Below, in pieces: positions 5,677-10,733 of a DNA stretch of 10,733 nucleotides. A program made the position numbers and the translations under genes. How positions within the stretch are numbered: the first letter of the stretch is position 1; the number at the start of each line of letters is the position of its first letter. The notes under the pieces are model-generated. The model ran no database searches. It worked only from the letters and a program-made list of their open reading frames with translations, and was not told the origin of the DNA. Source of the DNA: UBA11524 sp964547515 (lineage in GTDB: Bacteria; Bacillota; Clostridia; Christensenellales; Aristaeellaceae); assembly GCA_964547515.1 (NCBI GenBank), contig CAZJOA010000095.1, forward strand, positions 1 through 10,733, written 5' to 3'.

Positions 5677-6609
5677 TCACCATGCCCTGACCAGCTGCAG
5701 CCCCGCATAATAATGCAGCGCGATCTCCTCGCCGCTTTTTCCCTGCTGTGCCAGGGCATACGCGCCCCATTGGGGCATGCCCACGCCGTGGCCGTAGCCG
5801 CGTCCGGCCATGCGGATGATGCCGTCCTCCACGCGGAGGTCGGTCAGCAGGGTCGAGCGCATGCGGGTGCTCCCCAGGGCGATGCGCAGTCGCGCGGCAT
5901 TCACGGCCGTTCCGTTCACCAGCAGGGTGACGGCGCGGCCGCTTTTTCCTTTTTGGCTGACTTCGATGACGTCGCAGCCGTCCGTGTCCGCCCCGGTGCT
6001 GCGGCATGCGGCGAGGAAGTCCGCCACGGTGAATTCGGCTGACCAGACGCGGGCGGAATCGGGTGCATCGGCGGAATCCTCCCCCGCGATGGCGCGCGTG
6101 TGGGACGGCTCGTCGCCCTGCCAGTCCAGACCGGCGGCGGCCAGCTCGGTCATGCCGCCGGAATGGGCGTGAAACCAGGTGTAGGGCAGATCACCGTCCG
6201 CGGTGAGGAGGACTTCGCCCCGCGTGTCCGCCACGGCCTGCAAAATGCGGGCGTTCACCGCGTCGGCATCGTAGGCCTGTGCCTCGGCGATGTCGGTGGA
6301 GATGTCCGCGCCGGGGTAGCGGCTGTCCTTTTCGGTGATGAACTTCAGCACGAATGTCCGCGCGAGAATGGCCTGTGCCCGGAGCGCCGCCATCGGCCAG
6401 TCAGCGGGCATTTCCCCCGCGACTACCCCGGCGACATAGGTCTCGATGTCCATCTGGACGATGACCCCGCTGCCGTGCAGGGCGATGCGGAGGACGGGCG
6501 GCTCGGCGGACGGGACGGGCAGCGGCTGGGCGGCGAATTCCTGCGGGACGGGGGTGCATGCCGTCAGCAGAAGGACGAGGAAGAGGGGGACGAGTCGGAG
6601 CATGCGCAT
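5677..6609 (-). CDS. spoIID: SpoIID/LytB-domain peptidoglycan lytic enzyme, predicted lipoprotein
   Basis: Protein of 310 residues related to SpoIID, the lytic transglycosylase that strips stem-peptide-free glycan strands during forespore engulfment. A signal sequence of about 17 residues ends in the lipobox LTAC, with C18 as the predicted lipid-modified cysteine. The SpoIID domain spans about 39-310: TYVAGVVAGEMP at 57-68 with the probable catalytic E66, ALRAQAILARTF at 75-86, HAHSGGMTE at 147-155, and the C-terminal signature GRGYGHGVGMPQWGA at 269-283. The start at 6609 has AAAGGAGG (6617-6624) 7 nt upstream; a second ATG two codons later is less well placed. It is monocistronic and divergent from the ribosomal operon. 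No clear sporulation sigma-factor promoter could be assigned. Whether it is the true sporulation SpoIID or a LytB-type paralogue cannot be settled here. Confidence 0.82.
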   Translation of the reverse strand: MRMLRLVPLFLVLLLTACTPVPQEFAAQPLPVPSAEPPVLRIALHGSGVIVQMDIETYVAGVVAGEMPADWPMAALRAQAILARTFVLKFITEKDSRYPGADISTDIAEAQAYDADAVNARILQAVADTRGEVLLTADGDLPYTWFHAHSGGMTELAAAGLDWQGDEPSHTRAIAGEDSADAPDSARVWSAEFTVADFLAACRSTGADTDGCDVIEVSQKGKSGRAVTLLVNGTAVNAARLRIALGSTRMRSTLLTDLRVEDGIIRMAGRGYGHGVGMPQWGAYALAQQGKSGEEIALHYYAGLQLVRAW

Positions 6610-6611
6610 GG

Positions 6612-6621
6612 GGAGGCCTCC
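6612..6621. promoter_or_regulatory. Perfect palindrome overlapping the spoIID ribosome binding site
   Basis: GGAGGCCTCC is a 10-bp perfect palindrome directly upstream of the spoIID start codon, and half of it is the Shine-Dalgarno core. It has no loop, so a clean RNA hairpin is unlikely. It may be coincidental. Confidence 0.25.
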
Positions 6622-6652
6622 TTTGCCGGGTCGGTGCGGGGAATAGACACGC

Positions 6653-6714
6653 TACGGACTGTGTGCACGAAAGCCCTTTCACGAAGCCTGGAAAAAGGCT
6701 GAAAAAAGTCCGTA
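6653..6714. repeat. Inverted repeat with nested stem in the spoIID/str divergent region
   Basis: Eight-base arms TACGGACT (6653-6660) and AGTCCGTA (6707-6714) enclose a 5-bp stem AGCCT (6685-6689)/AGGCT (6696-6700). AAAAAGTCC also occurs twice in direct orientation (6703-6711 and 6724-6732). These lie just upstream of the str promoter and within the spoIID upstream region, which otherwise shows no gene between 6610 and 6885. Confidence 0.35.
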
Positions 6715-6742
6715 AAATGCGCAAAAAGTCCTGAAAAAGGTG

Positions 6743-6771
6743 TTGACATCATGGGGGAAAAATGATACACT
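6743..6771 (+). promoter_or_regulatory. Sigma-70/SigA-type promoter of the str operon
   Basis: A consensus -35 TTGACA (6743-6748) and the -10 TACACT (6766-6771) are separated by 17 bp, with A-rich runs upstream that could act as an UP element. The predicted start is near 6778, giving a leader of about 108 nt before the L7Ae-family gene. It appears to be the main promoter for the translation operon, since the gene upstream is on the opposite strand. Confidence 0.82.
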
Positions 6772-6850
6772 TAACGAGTTGAGCGCTTGCCTGGTGAAAG
6801 CTGCCCTTTTTTGAGGGTGCGATCATTTCGCGGCGCGCAGACGGAGCATC

Positions 6851-6866
6851 CGGGGCGCTCGCCCCG
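6851..6866 (+). promoter_or_regulatory. GC-rich leader hairpin just upstream of the L7Ae-family ribosome binding site
   Basis: CGGGGC (6851-6856) and GCCCCG (6861-6866) form a 6-bp G/C stem with a GCTC loop, ending 5 nt before the AGGAGG site (6872-6877). Just upstream, GGGTGC (6815-6820) can pair with GCATCC (6846-6851) if the GC-rich stem is partly open. The two helices are therefore nearly exclusive, which would suit a translational switch. This is inference from pairing by eye. Confidence 0.4.
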
Positions 6867-6885
6867 CAGACAGGAGGTACGCGCA

Positions 6886-7128
6886 GTGGAGAATTTGAAG
6901 TCCGCCGCGAAAAAAGCAGTGGGGTCCAAGGCAGTGCTGCGTGCGCTCAATGCCGGTGAGGCCGCCTGCGTCTACGTCGCCAGCGATATCGACACCTTCC
7001 TCTACCAGAAGGTGACGCGCGCCTGCGCCGCGGCGAATGTGCCGGTGCGCAAGGTCGAATCCGCCAGGGAGCTGGGTCGCGTCTGCGGCCTGAGCATCGG
7101 CTGTGCCGCTGCGGCCATCTGCCGGTAA
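6886..7128 (+). CDS. L7Ae family ribosomal/K-turn-binding protein (YbxF type)
   Basis: Small RNA-binding protein of 80 residues, the usual length for the YbxF-type L7Ae homologue encoded just before rpsL in Bacillota. Typical elements are GSKAVLRALNAG at 13-24, VYVASDID at 29-36, and VPVRKVESARELGRVCGL at 52-69, followed by an alanine-rich C-terminal helix (IGCAAAAI). Family members bind RNA kink-turns and associate with ribosomes. The start is GTG at 6886, chosen because AGGAGG (6872-6877) is 8 nt upstream. Longer in-frame extensions from 6787 cross the leader hairpin and the ribosome binding site and are rejected. It is the first gene of the str operon, 86 bp ahead of rpsL. The usual rpoBC genes do not precede it. 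Confidence 0.9.
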   Translation: MENLKSAAKKAVGSKAVLRALNAGEAACVYVASDIDTFLYQKVTRACAAANVPVRKVESARELGRVCGLSIGCAAAAICR

Positions 7129-7214
7129 GCCCATCAACAAGGTTTCCCCATCACGATGCCAAATAGTTTCCGAGGGTTGCGGAATCTTTTGGATATAAAT
7201 TTGGAGGTGCTCTC

Positions 7215-7589
7215 ATGCCCACGATCAATCAGCTGGTTCGCAAGGGCCGCGAGAAGGCTGTCAACAAGTCTACCGCGCCCATTCTGCAGAGCTGCCCTCA
7301 GAAGCGCGGCGTTTGCCTGAGCGTCAAGACCACGACGCCCAAGAAGCCGAACTCTGCTCTGCGTAAGATCGCCCGTATCCGTCTTACCAACGGTATCGAA
7401 GGTACTTGCTACATCCCCGGCATCGGCCACAACCTGCAGGAGCATAGCGTTGTGCTGATCCGCGGCGGCCGCGTCCGCGACCTGCCCGGCGTTCGTTATC
7501 ACATCATCCGCGGCGCGCTGGATACTGCCGGTGTGGCCAAGCGTATGCAGGCTCGCTCCAAGTACGGCGCCAAGCGCCCGAAGAAGTAA
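7215..7589 (+). CDS. rpsL: 30S ribosomal protein S12
   Basis: Complete S12 of 124 residues, part of the decoding centre of the small subunit. Nearly invariant blocks are present: PTINQLVRKGR at the start, CPQKRGVC at 27-34, TTTPKKPNSALRK at 39-51, GHNLQEHSVVLIRGGR at 71-86, DLPGVRYHIIRGALD at 89-103, and SKYGAKRPKK at the end. K43 and K44 of the streptomycin loop are wild type, but position 88, usually lysine, is arginine (codon CGC, 7476-7478). D89, the RimO methylthiolation site, is present. The start at 7215 follows GGAGG 8 nt upstream. Its stop codon lies inside a 7-bp hairpin, and it is followed by an unusually long gap before rpsG. Confidence 0.98.
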   Translation: MPTINQLVRKGREKAVNKSTAPILQSCPQKRGVCLSVKTTTPKKPNSALRKIARIRLTNGIEGTCYIPGIGHNLQEHSVVLIRGGRVRDLPGVRYHIIRGALDTAGVAKRMQARSKYGAKRPKK

Positions 7590-7600
7590 GGAGTCTTCGG
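7578..7600 (+). promoter_or_regulatory. Hairpin overlapping the rpsL stop codon, possible attenuator
   Basis: Seven-base arms CCGAAGA (7578-7584) and TCTTCGG (7594-7600) enclose a 9-nt loop that contains the rpsL stop. The hairpin is followed by CTCTTTTCT (7601-7609), a weak U-rich tail. It could act as a partial terminator or attenuator that sets the rpsL/rpsG ratio, or as an mRNA-stability hairpin. Confidence 0.4.
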
Positions 7601-7953
7601 CTCTTTTCTGAAGGGTCGCGAGTTCCTGCTGAGCCTACAGGGTTTCCCCCGCAGCCCCTGACGGACGCGCTTCATGCCGCGCGGACGGGTCGCTCCCCCG
7701 GAACCGGGAGCTGCACACGTTCGCTCAGCGCATGGCGTCCGACGGCCTGACCGGGTCGAACGGGCGGAATGCTGATCCGCCTGCGCAGGGGAGAGGTCAC
7801 CCAGCCGGGGAGACCGAAAAGGGAGTCCGCCGCGTCTTCGCCGCCCCTCCCTCGCAATCCACATGCGCAGTCTGCCGCGGCAGGCCCATGTGCCTTGCAT
7901 CGTGACAGATTGCACAACGACAAGATTCAGACGATATTCAGGAGGTATTGACT
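7590..7953 (+). other. Long hairpin-rich intercistronic region between rpsL and rpsG, candidate structured RNA
   Basis: These 364 nt carry no credible gene. Several stems can be drawn by eye: CAGGG (7638-7642)/CCCTG (7656-7660); GCTCCC (7692-7697)/GGGAGC (7706-7711); GGCGGA (7763-7768)/TCCGCC (7776-7781); and a nested element at 7854-7913. In the nested element, GCAATC (7854-7859) pairs with GATTGC (7908-7913), then directly CACATG (7860-7865) pairs with CATGTG (7887-7892), with the palindrome CTGCCGCGGCAG (7872-7883) at its tip. The rpsG ribosome binding site (7941-7945) lies 28 nt beyond. In E. coli the much shorter S12-S7 gap is the S7 autorepression site; a similar role here is inference. 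Confidence 0.5.
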
Positions 7954-8424
7954 ATGCCCCGTCGCGGTTTTGTACCCAAGCGCGAGGTTCTGCCGGATCC
8001 TGTTTATGGGACCACGGTCGTGACCAAGTTCATCAATCAGATCATGCTCGACGGCAAGCGCGGTGTCGCCCAGAACGTGTGCTATGACGCCTTCGAGATG
8101 GTGAAGGAAAAGACCGGCAAGGATGCCCTGGAGGTGTTCAACGCCGCGCTGGCCAATGTGGCCCCCTCCCTGGAGGTCAAGGCTCGCCGCGTGGGCGGCG
8201 CGACCTACCAGGTCCCGATCGAGATCCGCCCCGAGCGCCGTCAGACCCTGGCGCTGCGCTGGCTGGTGGATTTCTCCCGCAAGCGCGGCGAGAAGACCAT
8301 GGCCGAGCGCGTCGCCGGCGAGCTGCTGGATGCCATGAACAACACCGGCAACGCCGTGAAGCGCAAGGAAGAAATGCACCGTATGGCCGAGGCCAATAAG
8401 GCTTTCGCTCACTACCGCTGGTAA
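7954..8424 (+). CDS. rpsG: 30S ribosomal protein S7
   Basis: Complete S7 of 156 residues, the standard bacterial length. It nucleates assembly of the 30S head by binding 16S rRNA, and in E. coli it represses its own operon. Diagnostic blocks: MPRRGFVPKREVLPDPVYG at 1-19, FINQIMLDGKRGVAQ at 26-40, ANVAPSLEVKARRVGGATYQVP at about 67-88, RWLVDFSRKRGEKTMAERVAGELLDA at about 102-127, and the C-terminal MAEANKAFAHYRW. The start at 7954 has GGAGG (7941-7945) 8 nt upstream; a TTG two codons earlier in frame is not favoured. It follows the long structured gap and is separated from fusA by 106 nt containing a 7-bp hairpin. Confidence 0.98.
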   Translation: MPRRGFVPKREVLPDPVYGTTVVTKFINQIMLDGKRGVAQNVCYDAFEMVKEKTGKDALEVFNAALANVAPSLEVKARRVGGATYQVPIEIRPERRQTLALRWLVDFSRKRGEKTMAERVAGELLDAMNNTGNAVKRKEEMHRMAEANKAFAHYRW

Positions 8425-8475
8425 GACACAGGCGACACGCCCCCCAAGACGTACCGCCTGACAAAGCCATCGGCA

Positions 8476-8494
8476 GGTGCGCACACCGCGCACC
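8476..8494 (+). promoter_or_regulatory. Hairpin in the rpsG-fusA intercistronic gap
   Basis: Perfect 7-bp arms GGTGCGC (8476-8482) and GCGCACC (8488-8494) have a 5-nt loop, ending 21 nt before the fusA Shine-Dalgarno (8516-8522). No U-run follows immediately, so this is not a normal intrinsic terminator. It may be an mRNA processing, stability or translational control element. Confidence 0.45.
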
Positions 8495-8530
8495 GCATGC
8501 TTTAGCTTATTGCTGAAAGGAGCAAACTTT

Positions 8531-10645
8531 ATGCCTCGCAGTCATCCGCTTGAGCGGCTGCGCAACATTGGTATCATGGCTCATATCGATGCCGGTAAGA
8601 CCACGACCACCGAGCGCATCCTCTTCTACACCGGCAAGACCCACCGCATCGGTGAGACCCACGAAGGCTCCGCCACCATGGACTGGATGGTGCAGGAGCA
8701 GGAGCGCGGTATCACCATCACCTCTGCCGCCACCACCTGCGTCTGGCACGATCCCGACGATCCCCAGAATCGCGATCGCACCTACCGCATCAACATCATT
8801 GACACCCCCGGTCACGTGGACTTTACCGTGGAGGTCGAGCGTTCCCTGCGCGTGCTGGACGGCGCTGTGTCCGTCTTCTGCGCCAAGGGCGGCGTCGAGC
8901 CCCAGTCCGAGACCGTCTGGAAGCAGGCCGAGACCTACAAGGTCCCCCGTATGGCCTATGTCAACAAGATGGACATCACCGGCGCGGACTTCTTCCGCGT
9001 GGTGGACATGATGAAGGATCGCCTGCATGCCAATGCCGTGCCGATCCAGCTGCCCATCGGCAAGGAGGACACCTTCCGCGGCATCATCGACCTGGTCACC
9101 ATGAAGGCCGAGGTCTACTACGACAACGAGGGCAAGGACGTTCGCGAGGAGGAGATCCCCGCTGACCTGCTCGAGATGGCGCAGCAGTACCGCGACGAGA
9201 TGGTCGAGAAGGTCGCCGAGACCGACGATGCCCTGATGGAGAAGTTCTTCGAAGATCCCGCCTCCATCACCGTCGACGAGATCCGCAAGGCCATCCGCAA
9301 GGCCACCATCGAGTGCACCATGAACCCCGTCTGCTGCGGCACTTCCTACCGCAACAAGGGCGTTCAGCCCCTGCTGGACAACATTGTGTACTACATGCCC
9401 AGCCCCCTGGACATCGAGGCCATCAAGGGCACCGATCCCGAAGACCCCGAGGTGGTGCTGGAGCGTCATCCCTCCGATGACGAGCCCTTCTCCGCCCTGG
9501 CGTTCAAGATCATGGTCGATCCCTTCGTCGGCAAGCTCGCCTTCTTCCGCGTGTATTCCGGCACGCTGTCCGCCGGCTCTTATGTGATGAACTCCACCAA
9601 GCAGAAGCGCGAGCGCCTCGGCCGCATCATGATGATGCACGCCAACCATCGCGAAGAGGTGGACACCATCTACACCGGCGAGATCGGCGGCGCGGTGGGT
9701 CTGAAGGACACCACCACCGGCGATACCCTCTGCGACGAGAAGAAGCAGATCATCCTGGAGTCCATGGTCTTCCCCGATCCCGTGATCGAGGTCGCCATCG
9801 AGCCCAAGACCAAGGCCGGTCAGGACAAGATGACCATGGCGCTGCTGCGTCTGGCTGAGGAAGACCCCACCTTCAAGACCTACACCAACCAGGAGACCGG
9901 TCAGACCATCATCGCCGGCATGGGCGAGCTGCACTTGGACATCATCGTTGATCGTCTGCTGCGCGAGTTCAAGGTCGAGGCGAACATCGGCAAGCCCCAG
10001 GTCACCTACAAGGCCACCATCCGCAAGGCCGTCAAGGCCGAGGGCCGTTTCGTCCGCCAGACCGGCGGTCACGGCCAGTATGGTCACTGCTGGATCGAGG
10101 TCGAGCCCAACGAGCCCGGCAAGGGCTACGAGTTTGAATCCCGCATCGTCGGCGGCGTGATCCCCAAGGAGTTCATCGCCCCCATCGACGCCGGTATTCA
10201 GGGCGCTGCCAAGTCCGGCTACGAAGGCTTCGAGCTGGTGGACTTCAAGGCGGCCGTCGTCGATGGCTCTTACCACGATGTCGACTCCTCCGCCACCGCC
10301 TACGAGATCGCCGGCTCCATGGCCTTCAAGGCCGCGCTGGAAAAGGCTGATCCCGTGCTGATGGAGCCTGTCATGAAGGTCGAGATCATCGTGCCCGAGC
10401 AGTACATGGGCGATGTCATGGGCAATGTGTCCAGCCGCCGCGGCCGCGTGGACGGCATGGAAGCCCGTGCGCAGGATCAGATCATCCATGCGTATGTCCC
10501 CCTGTCCGAGATGTTCGGCTACACCACCGACCTGCGCTCCCGCACCCAGGGTCGCGGCATGTTCACCATGCAGTTCGACCACTATGAGGAAGTGCCCAAG
10601 TCCGTGGCGGAAAAGGTCATTGGCGAGCGCGCGAAGAACAACTAA
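8531..10645 (+). CDS. fusA: Elongation factor G
   Basis: Complete translational GTPase of 704 residues that drives ribosomal translocation and, with the recycling factor, ribosome release. The GTP-binding motifs are all present: P-loop AHIDAGKTT at 17-25, switch RGIT at 59-62, DTPGH at 91-95, and NKMD at 145-148. The acidic G' insert, domain II, and domains III-V follow, with RQTGGHGQYGH and GSYHDVDSSATAYEIA in domain IV and a domain V ending in KSVAEKVIGERAKNN. The histidine of DTPGH, needed for GTP hydrolysis, is intact. The start at 8531 follows AAAGGAG at 8 nt; an in-frame ATG at 8477 lies inside the intercistronic hairpin and is rejected. The CGC/GGC/GTC-rich codon use is typical of a highly expressed gene in GC-rich DNA. 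Confidence 0.98.
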   Translation: MPRSHPLERLRNIGIMAHIDAGKTTTTERILFYTGKTHRIGETHEGSATMDWMVQEQERGITITSAATTCVWHDPDDPQNRDRTYRINIIDTPGHVDFTVEVERSLRVLDGAVSVFCAKGGVEPQSETVWKQAETYKVPRMAYVNKMDITGADFFRVVDMMKDRLHANAVPIQLPIGKEDTFRGIIDLVTMKAEVYYDNEGKDVREEEIPADLLEMAQQYRDEMVEKVAETDDALMEKFFEDPASITVDEIRKAIRKATIECTMNPVCCGTSYRNKGVQPLLDNIVYYMPSPLDIEAIKGTDPEDPEVVLERHPSDDEPFSALAFKIMVDPFVGKLAFFRVYSGTLSAGSYVMNSTKQKRERLGRIMMMHANHREEVDTIYTGEIGGAVGLKDTTTGDTLCDEKKQIILESMVFPDPVIEVAIEPKTKAGQDKMTMALLRLAEEDPTFKTYTNQETGQTIIAGMGELHLDIIVDRLLREFKVEANIGKPQVTYKATIRKAVKAEGRFVRQTGGHGQYGHCWIEVEPNEPGKGYEFESRIVGGVIPKEFIAPIDAGIQGAAKSGYEGFELVDFKAAVVDGSYHDVDSSATAYEIAGSMAFKAALEKADPVLMEPVMKVEIIVPEQYMGDVMGNVSSRRGRVDGMEARAQDQIIHAYVPLSEMFGYTTDLRSRTQGRGMFTMQFDHYEEVPKSVAEKVIGERAKNN

Positions 10646-10684
10646 TCACTTCATATAAAAGACTTTTTTAGGAGGGAATTTCCC

Positions 10685-10733
10685 ATGGCTAAGGAGCATT
10701 ACGAGCGTAAGAAGCCGCACGTTAACATTGGCA
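10685..10733 (+). CDS. tuf: Elongation factor Tu (5' end only, cut by window edge)
   Basis: Only the first 16 codons are present: MAKEHYERKKPHVNIG. This matches the highly conserved EF-Tu start (MAKExxERxKPHVNIG), which precedes the GTP-binding domain. AGGAGG (10670-10675) lies 9 nt upstream. It is 39 bp after fusA, the usual order of the str operon. The partial gene is not broken; it simply runs off the window. Confidence 0.93.
   Translation, partial: MAKEHYERKKPHVNIG

Noticed and set aside
6815..6851. A kink-turn target for the L7Ae-family protein in its own leader
   Set aside because: A helix GGGTGC/GCATCC with a GA before the 3' arm is present, but the opposite strand has CA where GA is required and the next helix does not pair, so the motif is not complete.
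7499..7951. Open frames in the rpsL-rpsG gap (minus 7499-7915 and 7672-7923, plus 7769-7951)
   Set aside because: They are arginine/proline-rich, lack ribosome binding sites, overlap rpsL antisense or the rpsG ribosome binding site, and match no family I recognise.
8507..10582. A 691-codon minus-strand open frame opposite fusA
   Set aside because: Its composition (G, L, D, H, V rich, repetitive) is the mirror of fusA codon use in GC-rich DNA. fusA is certain, and the frame has no recognisable motif.
10655..10669. Intrinsic terminator between fusA and tuf (run of T at 10664-10669)
   Set aside because: No GC-rich hairpin precedes the T run, only a weak A/T inverted repeat, and tuf follows with a good ribosome binding site.

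Overview
The window looks like chromosomal DNA from a GC-rich, spore-forming member of the Clostridia (Bacillota), probably an animal-gut commensal. The evidence is a complete L7Ae-rpsL-rpsG-fusA-tuf ribosomal (str) operon with strong AGGAGG-type ribosome binding sites, a SpoIID-type sporulation protein, an SdpR/SdpI pair, and a transporter/dehydrogenase pair that resembles bile-acid genes of gut clostridia. No genus can be assigned from this sequence alone.

Layout: (1) Positions 1-97 hold what looks like the end of a dispersed repeat. It runs into the 3' end of the first gene. (2) Positions 69-2284, minus strand, are a two-gene peroxide-detoxification operon. ahpC comes first, coupled by an ATGA overlap to a flavoprotein reductase. 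That reductase carries the AhpF modules in reverse order: the FAD/NADPH half first and the AhpF thioredoxin-like module at the C terminus. (3) Positions 2392-4619, plus strand, are a two-gene operon: a 14-helix major facilitator transporter closely resembling the bile-acid permease BaiG, overlapping by 10 bp a short-chain dehydrogenase closely resembling clostridial 7-alpha-hydroxysteroid dehydrogenase. (4) Positions 4683-5675 are an autorepressor/membrane protein pair (SdpR/SdpI type) behind a near-consensus promoter that carries two perfect dyads. (5) Positions 5677-6609, minus strand, are a SpoIID/LytB-domain lipoprotein gene, convergent with sdpI with one base between the stop codons. (6) From 6743 to the end, plus strand, the str operon starts from its own near-consensus promoter, not downstream of rpoBC. 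It has a structured leader, an unusually long 364-nt hairpin-rich gap between rpsL and rpsG, a 7-bp hairpin between rpsG and fusA, and the first 16 codons of tuf at the window edge.

How the parts may fit together: the peroxidase pair, the BaiG/7-alpha-HSDH-like pair and the SdpR/SdpI pair read as an accessory block for stress and host metabolites, next to the core translation operon. AhpC reduces peroxides and the permuted AhpF-like reductase should recycle it with NAD(P)H. The transporter would import a sterol-like substrate and the dehydrogenase would oxidise or reduce it. None of the other bile-acid (bai) operon genes is in the window, so if the substrate is a bile acid, only uptake and 7-OH oxidation/epimerisation is implied here. 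The most notable items are the permuted AhpF, the bile-acid-like pair, the structured rpsL-rpsG gap, and the natural arginine at S12 position 88.
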